Assembly (NCBI RefSeq): GCF_035917335.1
Contig: NZ_CP109067.1
Location: forward strand, 7,129,001 to 7,193,000
Source: Micromonospora sp. NBC_01813
GTDB lineage: Bacteria; Actinomycetota; Actinomycetes; Mycobacteriales; Micromonosporaceae
Reading direction: 5' to 3'
DNA length: 64,000 nucleotides
How positions within the stretch are numbered: position 1 is the stretch's first letter; each line of letters opens with the position of its first letter. The notes beneath the pieces were generated by a model. The model made no database searches. It was not told where the DNA came from and was given only the letters and a program-made list of their open reading frames with translations. A program made the translations under genes and the position numbers. Shown here piece by piece: positions 34,785 to 43,379 of the stretch.

Positions 34785-36332
34785 TCACCAGCCCCAGCCG
34801 ATCCGCACCGGCGTGGCGGTGGAGTAGCCGCGTCGGCTCTGCCCGGCGTAGAGCCACAGGTCACCGGTGGCGTCGTTGCGGGTGACGATGTCGGCGTGGC
34901 CGTCGCGGTCCCAGTCGACCGCCCCGAAGGAGCTGTAACCGCGCCAGCCGTTGCCGATCTGGACGCGGGCGATGCTGGAGACGCCGCGTACGCTCTGGCC
35001 GGGATACAGCCACAGGTTCCCGGTGTCGTTGTCCCGGGCGACCAGGTCGACGTGGCCGTCGCGGTCCCAGTCGACCACCCCGAAGGAGCTGTACGCGTTG
35101 CGGGCCGAGGCGATCCGCACCCGGGTGGTGGTGATCGAGCCCCGGGAACTCGTCCCCGGGTAGAGCCACACGTCGCCGGTGCTGTCCTGCCGGGCGATCA
35201 GGTCGGCGTGGCCGTCGCGGTCCCAGTCGGCCACCCCGTACGGGGTGAAGCCGGCGAGGCCGGTGTGGATTCGCACCGGGGTGGCGGTGGAGTAGCCGCG
35301 TACGCTCTGGCCGGGGTAGAGCCACAGGTCGCCGGTGGTGTCGTTGCGGGTGAGGAGGTCGGCGTGGCCGTCGCGGTCCCAGTCGGCCGCGCCGAACGCG
35401 GTGTAACCGCGCCAGCCGTTGCCGATCTTCACCCGGGGTGCGGTGGAGAGGCCGCGTACGCTCTGGCCTGGGTAGAGCCACAGGTCGCCGGTGGCGTCGT
35501 GCCGGGTGACGATGTCGGCGTGGCCGTCGCGGTCCCAGTCGACCGTGCCGAAGGTGGTGTACGGCAGGGCGGTGAGTTGGCCGAGCAGCCAGGTCCGGTT
35601 GGTGCCGGCGCCGATCTCGCTGTAGGAGCCGATGCCGGTGCAGCTGGCCCCCTTGAGCACGCCGGCCTGCAGGTAGCTGCCTCCGGAGGAGACCAGCAGT
35701 GGGCCGCCGCTGTCGCCCTGGCATGGTCCCCGGTCGACCATGATCCGTTTGATGCCAAGGTTGTCGGGCAGCGACGGGGTGATGGTGACGCCGACGAACT
35801 GCAGCCGCGACGGCAGGGTGCCGGTGCTGTCGTATCCCCAACCGGTGGCGACACCCCGGTCGGCGCTACCCGCGCCGTCCCACAGGTGGGCCTCGGCGGG
35901 CGTGGCCAGCCGGACCGGCGCGACCGTGGTCACCGGTGAGCTGAGCTCCAGCAGCGCGACGTCGTTGTGCCCGCCGATGTACTGCGGATGGGCCACGATC
36001 CGGTTGATCCGGCGTACTTCGCCGCCGGTCGCGGCGACGTTGTTGCCGACCCGGACGGTCACGTCGCCGACGGAGGTCGGTGCCGCGCAGTGCGCGGCGG
36101 TGAGCACCCAGCTCGGGTGGATGAGTGAGCCGGTGCATATCGCGCCGACGGCGGTGTTGCGGACTTCGGCGACGAAGGTGAGGTTGCCGGCGGCGACCGG
36201 TTGGCCGCCGACGATGGCCGCGGCCGGTGCCGGGGCGAGCAGGGGGGCGAGTCCGGCGAGCAGGACGGCGGCCAGCGGCGTGGCGAGCCTGCGTCGGGAC
36301 GGACGTCCGGTCGGGGGGTGGTGGTGTCGCAT
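34785..36332 (-). CDS. Secreted trypsin-like serine protease with FG-GAP repeats
   Basis: A 515-residue exported protein. An N-terminal signal peptide (basic HHHPPTGRPSRRR, then a hydrophobic Ala/Leu stretch ending APAAA before IVGGQPVAAG) is followed by an S1 chymotrypsin-fold domain with the full triad: His in LTAAHC, Asp in HNDVALLEL and Ser in GDSGGPLL. The C-terminal half (about residues 261-515) holds five 52-residue FG-GAP/VCBS-type repeats, each with a DWDRDGHADI calcium-binding loop and a GDLWLYPGQSVRG segment. The repeats may bind a surface or calcium. ATG 36332 follows a ctggagg site. Confidence 0.92.
   Translation of the reverse strand: MRHHHPPTGRPSRRRLATPLAAVLLAGLAPLLAPAPAAAIVGGQPVAAGNLTFVAEVRNTAVGAICTGSLIHPSWVLTAAHCAAPTSVGDVTVRVGNNVAATGGEVRRINRIVAHPQYIGGHNDVALLELSSPVTTVAPVRLATPAEAHLWDGAGSADRGVATGWGYDSTGTLPSRLQFVGVTITPSLPDNLGIKRIMVDRGPCQGDSGGPLLVSSGGSYLQAGVLKGASCTGIGSYSEIGAGTNRTWLLGQLTALPYTTFGTVDWDRDGHADIVTRHDATGDLWLYPGQSVRGLSTAPRVKIGNGWRGYTAFGAADWDRDGHADLLTRNDTTGDLWLYPGQSVRGYSTATPVRIHTGLAGFTPYGVADWDRDGHADLIARQDSTGDVWLYPGTSSRGSITTTRVRIASARNAYSSFGVVDWDRDGHVDLVARDNDTGNLWLYPGQSVRGVSSIARVQIGNGWRGYSSFGAVDWDRDGHADIVTRNDATGDLWLYAGQSRRGYSTATPVRIGWGW
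34788..35552. repeat. Five tandem FG-GAP-coding repeats with 156-bp period
   Basis: The element gtggccgtcgcggtcccagt recurs at about 34895, 35051, 35207, 35363 and 35519, exactly 156 bp apart, within the protease gene. Copies are highly similar in DNA, with the acidic calcium loop (DWDRDGH) conserved in all five. The uniform period suggests recent duplication or gene conversion between copies. Confidence 0.9.
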
Positions 36333-36478
36333 CGTGATCCTCCAGATCGACGGGCCAGCGGATGGACCCACCCGGGTGGTGGGAACCCGTTGGCTGTTGT
36401 CACCAGAGTGGAGTCTCCCGGTGCGTTCGAGTGATCACTGCGGGTTGTCTGACACGAATCCGGTAGACATTGTGATAT

Positions 36479-37330
36479 TCAATAGCCGGCGGTTCGGGGT
36501 ATGGGGGCGGGCCGGCTTACGGCGGTGCGGTCGGCGTCGCCAGCCGCCGTTGCGCCAGCATCGAGATCGCCGCGCAGCGCGGTGACCTCGGCCCGCAGCG
36601 CGACCAGTTCGGCGGTGAGCGCGGCGACGTCGCGCCGGGTGGCGGGCGCCGCGTCGGTGTCCGACTTCGCCGTGGTGTTGGAGATCCGTTCCACGATCCA
36701 GCTCGCCAGCGAGCCGGTGACGAAACCGATCAGGCCGATCCCGCCGATCATGAGCGCGAGGGCGACGAACCGGCCGGTCGTCGTGACCGGGTAGTAGTCG
36801 CCGTAGCCGACGGTGGTGATGGTGACCACCGACCACCACAGGGCGTCCGGGTAGGTGTTGATCGCCCCGTCCGGATGGCGCCGTTCCGCGTCCAGCACCG
36901 CCAGCGCCGAGACGATGACCAGCAGCAACGTGGTGGATCCGACATACAGCGCGAGCCGGCCGCGGGCCCAGACCTCGGTCCGCCGGGTCAACGTGAGCAC
37001 TGCGGTGACCAGGCGCAGCATCTGCAACGGCCGCAGCACCGGCAACAGCAGCACCACCAGGTCGAACAGGTGACCGCGGACGAAGCCGCGCCGGTCGGCG
37101 GCCAGCCACAGCCGTACGGCGTAGTCGACCCAGAAGATCAGCCAGATCGCGATGTTGGCAGCGACACACACGGCGCGCCACCGTGGCGGCAGCTGCGGGT
37201 ACAGAATGGGCGCGGCGTAGACGACGAGGAACGCCACCGCGAGTACGGTCAGCCCGGCAGCCGTCCGGCGCTCCCACCGGTGGAGACGTTCCTCGTTGCG
37301 AAGGGCTGGACCCGGATCCTGGAGAGACAT
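36479..37330 (-). CDS. Voltage-gated-type potassium channel
   Basis: A 283-residue membrane protein with about six hydrophobic segments and the potassium selectivity filter TVGYGDYYPVT in the pore loop. A helix follows the pore (FVALALMIGGIGLIGFVTGSLASWIVE). S4-like basic spacing is present around residue 105 (LRPLQMLRLVTAVLTLTRR). The C-terminal ~55 residues look like a coiled coil (ALTAELVALRAEVTALRGDL) that could tetramerise. No cytoplasmic RCK domain is present. Start ATG 37330 has no strong ribosome site. It diverges from the Ktr/Trk potassium uptake genes. Confidence 0.88.
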   Translation of the reverse strand: MSLQDPGPALRNEERLHRWERRTAAGLTVLAVAFLVVYAAPILYPQLPPRWRAVCVAANIAIWLIFWVDYAVRLWLAADRRGFVRGHLFDLVVLLLPVLRPLQMLRLVTAVLTLTRRTEVWARGRLALYVGSTTLLLVIVSALAVLDAERRHPDGAINTYPDALWWSVVTITTVGYGDYYPVTTTGRFVALALMIGGIGLIGFVTGSLASWIVERISNTTAKSDTDAAPATRRDVAALTAELVALRAEVTALRGDLDAGATAAGDADRTAVSRPAPIPRTAGY

Positions 37331-37400
37331 GCCAGACAGGTTGCCTGATGCCGGCAACAGGCCGGTATCAGGTCGGCGGCGGCACCGGTGGCACCGGCCG

Positions 37401-38744
37401 ATGTGGCGCCGTGGTGCCGACCGGTTCCAACACCCGGCGCAGGTCATCGCGGGCGGGTTCGCCGCCGCCGTACTGATCGGGACGGCCCTGCTGATGCTGC
37501 CGGTGGCGACCCGGACCGGCGACCCGCCGCCGTTGATCGACGCCCTGTTCACCGCCACCTCGGCGGTCTGCGTGACCGGCCTGGTGGTGGTCGACACCGC
37601 CGGCTACTGGTCGACGTTCGGCCAGGTGGTGATCCTGGCGCTGATCCAGATCGGTGGTCTGGGGATCATGACGCTGGCCACCCTGCTGACCGTGCTGTTG
37701 TCCCGCCGGCTCGGTCTGCGCGCCCGGTTCCTCGCCCAGGCGGAGACAAAGACACTCAGCCTGCGCGACGTCCGCCGGGTGGTGCGCAACATCGTGCTGT
37801 TCAGCCTGGTGGTCGAATCGGCGGTGGCGGTGGTGCTGACCGTCCGGTTCGCGCTCGGTTACGACTATCCGTGGGGCCGGGCCGCGTACCACGGGGTGTT
37901 CCATGCGGTGTCGGCGTTCAACAACGCCGGCTTCGCCCTGTACGCGGACAGCCTGATGAGGTTCGTCGCCGACCCGTGGGTCATGGTCACCATCGCGGTC
38001 GCGGTGATCGTCGGTGGGCTCGGCTTCCCGGTGGTGTTCGAGCTGCTGCGCGCCTGGCGCCGGCCCCGGTCCTGGTCGGTGCTGACCCGGATCACCATGG
38101 TGTTGACGGTGAGCCTGCTGATCCTCGGCACGATCGTGTTCACCCTGGTCGAGTTCCGTAACCCGGCGACCCTCGGGCCGCTCGACGCCCCGGACAAACT
38201 GCTCGCCGGCTTCTTCGCCTCGGTGATGACCCGCACCGCCGGCTTCAACAGCATCGACATCGCCGGACTGCGCCCGGAAAGCCTGCTGCTCAGCGACGTC
38301 CTGATGTTCATCGGCGGCGGCAGCGCGGGCACCGCCGGCGGGGTGAAGGTGACCACGGTCGGTCTGCTGGCGTTCGTGCTGTGGGCCGAGATGCGCGGCG
38401 AGACCAAGGTCAACGTCGGCTCGCGGCGGGTGCCGGAAACCAACCAGCGACAGGCGCTCGCGGTGCTGCTGTTGGCGCTGGGCGCGGTGGCGGTGGCGAC
38501 GTTCGCCCTGCTGGCGATGACCCGATACACCCTCGACCAGGTGCTGTTCGAGGTTGTGTCGGCGTTCGCCACGGTGGGGCTGTCGACCGGCATCACCGCC
38601 GGGCTGCCACCGGCGGCGGACGTACTGCTGATCGTGTTGATGTTCATGGGGCGGATCGGGCCGTTGACGGTCGCGTCGGCGCTCGCGCTGCGCGAGCGGA
38701 GCCGGCGCTACGAGCTCCCGGAGGAAAGGATCATCGTTGGCTGA
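37401..38744 (+). CDS. ktrB: Potassium uptake membrane subunit (TrkH/KtrB)
   Basis: A 447-residue potassium transporter subunit with four repeated M1-P-M2 units. Pore loops are visible at ATSAVCVTGLVVVD, FHAVSAFNNAGF, VMTRTAGFNSID and AFATVGLSTGI, each holding the glycine that lines the filter. It works with the KtrA/TrkA gating subunit encoded next. ATG 37401 gives the usual N terminus (HPAQVIAGGF); an ATG at 37329, preceded by GGAG, would add 24 residues and would overlap the channel gene's start codon. The two are not resolved by sequence. Confidence 0.87.
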   Translation: MWRRGADRFQHPAQVIAGGFAAAVLIGTALLMLPVATRTGDPPPLIDALFTATSAVCVTGLVVVDTAGYWSTFGQVVILALIQIGGLGIMTLATLLTVLLSRRLGLRARFLAQAETKTLSLRDVRRVVRNIVLFSLVVESAVAVVLTVRFALGYDYPWGRAAYHGVFHAVSAFNNAGFALYADSLMRFVADPWVMVTIAVAVIVGGLGFPVVFELLRAWRRPRSWSVLTRITMVLTVSLLILGTIVFTLVEFRNPATLGPLDAPDKLLAGFFASVMTRTAGFNSIDIAGLRPESLLLSDVLMFIGGGSAGTAGGVKVTTVGLLAFVLWAEMRGETKVNVGSRRVPETNQRQALAVLLLALGAVAVATFALLAMTRYTLDQVLFEVVSAFATVGLSTGITAGLPPAADVLLIVLMFMGRIGPLTVASALALRERSRRYELPEERIIVG

Positions 38745-39411
38745 GTCACGTAACGAGCCGGTCGTGGTGATCGGGCTGGGCCGGTTCGGCGGGGCGCTGG
38801 CCGTCGAGCTGGCCAGCCGGGGCACCGAGGTGCTCGGCATCGACGGCGACCCGAAGGCGACCCAGAGCCTCAGCGGCCAGTTGCCGCACCTGGCCACCGC
38901 CGACGCCACCGACCTGGAGGCGCTGCGACAGCTCGGGGTGGGCGACTTCCACCGGGCGGTGGTGGGCATCGGCACCGACATCCAGGCGAGCATCCTGGCC
39001 ACGTCGCTGCTGTCCGAGCTGGGGGTGGCCGACATCTGGGCGAAGGCGATCAGCCGCCAGCACGGCCGGATCCTGGAACGGATCGGCGCACACCACGTGA
39101 TTTTGCCCGAGCACGACATGGGGGAGCGGGTCGCCCACCTGCTGAGCGGGCGGTTGCTCGACTACGTCGAGGTGGACCGGGACTTCGCGATGGTCAAGAC
39201 GACTCCGCCGCAGGACGCGGTGAGTGTGCCGTTGCGTGAGTCGCGGGTGCGGTCCCGGTACGGGGTGACCGTGGTGGCGGTGAAGAGCGAGGCGCACGGG
39301 GCGAAGGCCCGGTTCACCTACGCGACGCCGGACACGGTGCTGATGTACGGCGACATCGTCCTGGTGATCGGCCGGATCAACGACGTGGAGCGGTTCGCCG
39401 AGGCCGGCTGA
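38737..39411 (+). CDS. ktrA: Potassium uptake regulatory subunit (TrkA/KtrA)
   Basis: A 224-residue cytoplasmic RCK protein that gates the membrane subunit. The N-terminal Rossmann domain has GLGRFGGALAVELASRGTEVLGID, binding NAD(H) or ATP, and the C-terminal TrkA_C domain begins around residue 135. The TTG start at 38737 has a good ggaggaaagg site and overlaps the upstream stop by eight bases, indicating tight co-expression. Confidence 0.93.
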   Translation: MAESRNEPVVVIGLGRFGGALAVELASRGTEVLGIDGDPKATQSLSGQLPHLATADATDLEALRQLGVGDFHRAVVGIGTDIQASILATSLLSELGVADIWAKAISRQHGRILERIGAHHVILPEHDMGERVAHLLSGRLLDYVEVDRDFAMVKTTPPQDAVSVPLRESRVRSRYGVTVVAVKSEAHGAKARFTYATPDTVLMYGDIVLVIGRINDVERFAEAG

Positions 39412-39447
39412 TCCCGCTGACGGCCGCCGGGCCGGCCCCGCCTCAGC

Positions 39448-40101
39448 TCAGGGCCGCGGCCGGCGGGCGTAGTAGACGAACGCCGGCGGCAGGTTGGCCA
39501 GCACCGTACGCCCCATCACCACTTCTTCGAACCGGTCCCGCAGCAGCTGCCGGAACCGGCGGGCCGGCGGGGTCTGCGCGGCGAACACGTACGCGAACGT
39601 GGTGAACGCGCCGCCCGGCGCCAGCACCTCGCCGACCGCGTCGAGCGCGGACAGCTGCAGGTCGCGGGGGAACGACGCCCAGGGCAGGCCGCTGACCACC
39701 ACATCCGCGGCGCTCACCCCGCGCTCTGCGATCAACGACCGGCACTCGGTGGCGTTGCCGGTGATCACCTCGACCTTCGGGTGCCGGCTGGTGAGCAGGT
39801 CGGCGAGGGTCGGACTGAGTTCGATCGCCAGGTGCCGGCCCCGACCGGCGAGCCGGTCCTGGATGACCCCGGTGCAGGATCCGGTGCCCGGTCCGAGCTC
39901 GACGACCACCGGCTCACCGCGCTCCGGTACCGGTGCGGTGAGAGCTTCGGCGAGCCGCCGGGAGCTGGGCGCGACCGCGCCGATCCGGGCGGGCGAACGG
40001 AGGAACTCGCGGGCGAAGGTGCCGAGGTCGCTGCGCGGCCGGCCCGTTGCCACCGGACCGGGTTGCGGCGTGGTGGCGGTTTCGGACGCGGGTACGGACA
40101 T
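39448..40101 (-). CDS. SAM-dependent methyltransferase, phospholipid N-methyltransferase-like
   Basis: A 217-residue class I methyltransferase. Residues FAREFLRSPARIGAVAPSS form the leader motif shared with PmtA-type phospholipid N-methyltransferases, followed by the SAM site VVELGPGTGSCTG, the acidic residue in LAIELSP, and the catalytic-region VVVSGLPWASFP. The protein may methylate a membrane lipid, but the family also includes rRNA adenine dimethylase-like enzymes. ATG 40101 follows an aggag site. The convergent potassium uptake gene ends 36 bp away. Confidence 0.8.
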   Translation of the reverse strand: MSVPASETATTPQPGPVATGRPRSDLGTFAREFLRSPARIGAVAPSSRRLAEALTAPVPERGEPVVVELGPGTGSCTGVIQDRLAGRGRHLAIELSPTLADLLTSRHPKVEVITGNATECRSLIAERGVSAADVVVSGLPWASFPRDLQLSALDAVGEVLAPGGAFTTFAYVFAAQTPPARRFRQLLRDRFEEVVMGRTVLANLPPAFVYYARRPRP

Positions 40102-40236
40102 GAGGGGGGCTCCTCTGCGCGGGGGGTGGCCGGACAGGGCCGGCTGGCACAGAATGCCGGGATTGGCACATCGTGTCAACGGCACCGGAGGCGGCCGCCG
40201 CGCGGACCAGCCGGGACCAGCCGGGACCAGCGGCGG

Positions 40237-40749
40237 TCAGCCCTGGGCGGCGAGCAGCCCGCGCAGGTAGGCGGCCTGGCCGACGTGTTGCAGGTCGTCG
40301 TTGGCCACGCTGACCAACCGTACGCCGAGGGTCACCGGCGGATCCCACCGCTCGTCGACGATCCGGTCCAGGTCCGCGTCGGTCAGCCCGCTGAGAAATC
40401 CCCGGGTACGCTCGGCGACCGCGACGTGGTAGTCGACCAGCGCCGCCGCGTCCTGCGGCGCGACCGCCGCCACCTGCTCGGCGGTGTGCCCGTAGCCGGT
40501 GTCGGCCGGGTCCGGGGCCAGGCCGAACCGCTGCGCCCAGCCGCCACCGGCCCAGATCTGCGGCTCGCCGAGCACCTCGGCCAGGTGATCGTCCTGTACC
40601 CGGGTGAGATGCCAGACCAACCAGGCGATCGGGTTCGTGCCGGGCGCCGGTGACCAGCGCAGCTGCTGCGGGCTCAGCCCCTCCACCGCCTCGCGTACCA
40701 GGTCCGGTAGTCGGTCGAAGGTCTCCACCAGCAGCGCGCTCGCATCCAC
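40237..40749 (-). CDS. DinB-family (DUF664-like) protein
   Basis: A 170-residue four-helix-bundle protein of the DinB superfamily, metal-dependent enzymes often involved in thiol (mycothiol or bacillithiol) chemistry. Likely metal ligands are the His of LVWHLTRVQDDH and the later His in DDLQHVGQ. The start GTG 40749 follows aggaggag. In actinobacteria this family includes mycothiol-dependent enzymes, but the substrate here is not known. It diverges from the methyltransferase gene at 40831. Confidence 0.82.
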   Translation of the reverse strand: MDASALLVETFDRLPDLVREAVEGLSPQQLRWSPAPGTNPIAWLVWHLTRVQDDHLAEVLGEPQIWAGGGWAQRFGLAPDPADTGYGHTAEQVAAVAPQDAAALVDYHVAVAERTRGFLSGLTDADLDRIVDERWDPPVTLGVRLVSVANDDLQHVGQAAYLRGLLAAQG

Positions 40750-40830
40750 CGTGCGTCTCCTCCTGTGTCCAGCGGGCTGCGCGGCGACCCTGCCGGGCCG
40801 GCCGCAGCGGCCGTAGGCTATCAACGTCAC

Positions 40831-42360
40831 ATGGCCCGCTACCTGCTCTTTCCCGGTCGACACCACCTTCTCACCCGCTTTCAGGGCGAATATCTGAGCC
40901 GGTTGGCCGCCGCCGAGGGCGACCCGGACGGACCGGCGACGGTGGTGTGGGCGGTCACATCGGCCAACCACAGCAACACCCGGCGCAACCCGGTGCCGTA
41001 CCACCGGCGGGAGGCGGCGATCGAGCGGTTCAGCGTACTGACCGGGCTGCGCTCGGTGGTGGTGCCGGTCTTCGACACGGTCGCCACCGACCGCTTCGCC
41101 GAGGTGACGGTGAAGACCGTGGCGGCGGTGACCGGGCTGGAACTGACTCCGGCGAACACGATCCTCGCCTGCTCCACGCCGGAGGTGGCGGCGATGTACG
41201 AGCGGCTGGGCTTCGCCGTCGCCGGGGTGGAGGCCGACGTCGAGCCGACCCCGCAGCGTCCCTGGGACGTGCTGCTGCGGCTGGCCGCCGACGACCACAC
41301 CTGGCCGGAGTCGGCCCATCCGGCGAGCGTCGACGTCTACCAGCGGTACGGCCTGGAACGCCACGTACGGTCGGTGGTCAACGACCCGGTGGTGGGCTCC
41401 GAGGGCGGGCTGACCGCGACCCGCGACTACCGCAGCTACGCGGACGCGTTCGCCGGGGCCGCGCGGCGCAAGTGGGACGCGGTACGCGAACACGTGCGGC
41501 CGGGCAGGATCGTGGACATCGGCTGCGGTGCCGGTGCCGTCCTGGAGTTGGCCGACGGCGAGCCCGGCCTGCGGGAGAGCGACCTGATCGGCGTCGAGGT
41601 GGCCCGGCACCTGTACGAGGAGTGCGTACACAAGAAGGCGCAGGGGTTCTTCCGCAACCCGAACGTCTTCTTCTACCAGCGCAACGTGCTCGGCGGGGCG
41701 GTGTTCGCGCCCCGGTCGGTGGACACCACGCTGACCTTCGCGTTGACCCATGAGATCTGGTCGTACGGCGACCGGATGGCCTCCGTACGCCGCTTCGTGC
41801 AGGCCATCTACGACCAGACGGTGCCCGGCGGGGTGTGGATCAACAGCGACGTCTGCGGCCCGGACGGCGCCGACCGCCCGGTGCTGCTGCGGCTGTCCAC
41901 GGCCGACGGCGCCAATCCGGCACAGCCCCGTGGCGACCTCGCCGACGCGCCGGCCGGCGAGGTCGCGTCCTACGTGCGGAGCCTGTCGACCCGGGCCCGG
42001 CTGGATCAGTTCGTCGTCGACTTCGCGTTCCCGTTCGCCTGGCGGCCGGTCGACGGCTCGTCGGACACCGTCGAGACGACCCTCGGCGCGGCGATGGACT
42101 TCCTGACCCGCAAGGACTACCCGGACAACTGGCTGTCCGAGACCCGTGAGCAGTTCTGCGGTCTGGAGTACGCCGACTGGAAGGCGCTGCTGGCCGATGT
42201 CGGTTTCGAGATCGACCCGGCGAGTGGCTCGACCCGCAACGACTGGATCGTGGACAACCGGCTCGCCCCGGTCGCCTCGCTGTCCACTCTAGATGGAAAG
42301 TCGATGGACTGGCCGGTCACGCACGTACTGCTGGTGGCCCGCCGCCCGCCCAACACCTGA
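40831..42360 (+). CDS. SAM methyltransferase with an N-terminal nucleotidyltransferase-like domain
   Basis: A 509-residue protein. The C-terminal ~300 residues are a class I SAM methyltransferase (motif I VDIGCGAGAVLEL, then IGVEVARHLYEEC and an inserted ETREQFCGLEYADW-type acceptor region). The first ~150 residues resemble the Rossmann-like fold of nucleotidylyl transferases: LLFPGRHHLLTRF aligns loosely with the GR-x-H nucleotide loop, and TSANHSNTRRNPVPYHRREAAIE recalls the later S/T-x-x-RNP...ER motif of NMN adenylyltransferases. The classic T/HxGH motif is not intact, so the N-terminal activity is doubtful. The acceptor is unknown. Confidence 0.75.
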   Translation: MARYLLFPGRHHLLTRFQGEYLSRLAAAEGDPDGPATVVWAVTSANHSNTRRNPVPYHRREAAIERFSVLTGLRSVVVPVFDTVATDRFAEVTVKTVAAVTGLELTPANTILACSTPEVAAMYERLGFAVAGVEADVEPTPQRPWDVLLRLAADDHTWPESAHPASVDVYQRYGLERHVRSVVNDPVVGSEGGLTATRDYRSYADAFAGAARRKWDAVREHVRPGRIVDIGCGAGAVLELADGEPGLRESDLIGVEVARHLYEECVHKKAQGFFRNPNVFFYQRNVLGGAVFAPRSVDTTLTFALTHEIWSYGDRMASVRRFVQAIYDQTVPGGVWINSDVCGPDGADRPVLLRLSTADGANPAQPRGDLADAPAGEVASYVRSLSTRARLDQFVVDFAFPFAWRPVDGSSDTVETTLGAAMDFLTRKDYPDNWLSETREQFCGLEYADWKALLADVGFEIDPASGSTRNDWIVDNRLAPVASLSTLDGKSMDWPVTHVLLVARRPPNT

Positions 42361-42397
42361 GCCGGGCGGCGGCGGCCTCGCCCCTGCGGTGTGGACG

Positions 42398-42601
42398 TCA
42401 GATACGGTCGAACGGCTCGGCGTAACGGAACCTGCCGGGTGCTGGCGGCCGCAGGCCGAACCGCTGGTAGTACGCCGGGTCGCCGAGCAGCACGACGAGC
42501 GGCTCGTCGAGGGCTTCGGCGGCGCCGAGGACGGCATGCACGAGCGCCGAACCGACGCCCGCGCTCTGCCGGTCCGGGCGGACCGCCAGCGGACCACGAC
42601 A
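42398..42601 (-). pseudogene. C-terminal remnant of a GNAT acetyltransferase
   Basis: Reading from 42601 down, the protein GPLAVRPDRQSAGVGSALV, then ALDEPLVVLLGDPAYYQRFG is a typical C-terminal half of a YhbS-like GNAT acetyltransferase, including the Arg/Gln-x-x-Gly-x-Gly/Ala acetyl-CoA loop (QSAGVGSAL). The N-terminal half is missing: the frame runs into unrelated sequence and the start of bluB. It appears to be the end of a gene whose front was deleted. It ends convergent with the methyltransferase gene. Confidence 0.75.
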
Positions 42602-42651
42602 GCGCCGGCCCGGCAACCGAAATTGCGCCCCGACGCGGGACAATCGACGCG

Positions 42652-43272
42652 ATGCCAATCGATCTGTACGACGTCATCCACCGTCGCCGCGACGTCCGGG
42701 CCGAGTTCACCGGGGCACCGCTGCCGGACGAGGTCCTGCACCGGATTCTCGACGCCGCACACGCCGCGCCGAGCGTCGGGCTGACCCAGCCGTGGGACTT
42801 CGTGCTGGTGCGCGATCCGGCCCGCCGGGACGCGTTCCACACGCACGTGCGGCAGGAACGGGAGACGTTCGCGGCGACGCTCGATCCGCCGGCGGCGGCC
42901 CGGTTCGCCCACATCAAGATTGACGGGGTACGGGAGGCCACGCTGTCGATCGTGGTGACCTACGACCCGCAGCGGGGCAGCCCGGCGGTGCTCGGCCGGC
43001 ACGCCATCGCCGACGCCGGTCTCTACTCGGTCTGCCTGGCGATCCAGAATCTCTGGCTGGCGGCTACCGCCGAAGGTCTCGGGGTCGGCTGGGTCTCCTT
43101 CTACCGGGAGCCGTTCGTGCGGGACCTGCTCGGTATTCCGGCCGGCATCCGGCCGGTGGCCTGGCTCTGCGTCGGCCCGGTCAGCGGGCTGGCGGACGAG
43201 CCGGATCTGGAGCGGCACGGCTGGCGGCGGCGCCGGCCGTTGACCGACGCCGTGCATCACGACCACTGGTGA
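42652..43272 (+). CDS. bluB: 5,6-dimethylbenzimidazole synthase (BluB)
   Basis: A 206-residue nitroreductase-fold flavoenzyme that cuts FMNH2 with oxygen to give 5,6-dimethylbenzimidazole, the lower ligand of vitamin B12. Hallmarks are RRRDVRAEFTGAPLP at the N terminus, AHAAPSVGLTQPWDFVLV and EGLGVGWVSFYRE. It fits the cobalamin thread of the window (cobD, the mutase, MeaB), although it is separate from them. ATG 42652 begins the BluB homology. The acetyltransferase remnant ends just upstream on the opposite strand. Confidence 0.88.
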   Translation: MPIDLYDVIHRRRDVRAEFTGAPLPDEVLHRILDAAHAAPSVGLTQPWDFVLVRDPARRDAFHTHVRQERETFAATLDPPAAARFAHIKIDGVREATLSIVVTYDPQRGSPAVLGRHAIADAGLYSVCLAIQNLWLAATAEGLGVGWVSFYREPFVRDLLGIPAGIRPVAWLCVGPVSGLADEPDLERHGWRRRRPLTDAVHHDHW

Positions 43273-43307
43273 CATCCGCCCCGTCCTGACCCTGCCTGGC
43301 ATCCTTC

Positions 43308-43336
43308 GTTTGCCGGAACGGCAAGGAAGTTTGCCG
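43308..43336. promoter_or_regulatory. Palindrome and direct repeat before the flavin oxidoreductase gene
   Basis: ttgccg-gaa-cggcaa at 43310-43324 is a palindrome with 6-bp arms. gtttgccg occurs at 43308-43315 and again at 43329-43336, a 21-bp (two-turn) spacing that would put two sites on the same face of the helix. The element ends 43 bp upstream of the next gene's ATG. It is a plausible operator; the regulator is unknown. Confidence 0.4.
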
Positions 43337-43379
43337 CTACGCTGGCTTCGGCGGATCGTAGGTGCCGGAGGTGGTCAGG

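Noticed and set aside
34788-35552. CRISPR-like regular repeats
   Set aside because: The repeats are 156 bp, contiguous and in frame within a protease gene, and encode FG-GAP calcium loops. There are no spacers.
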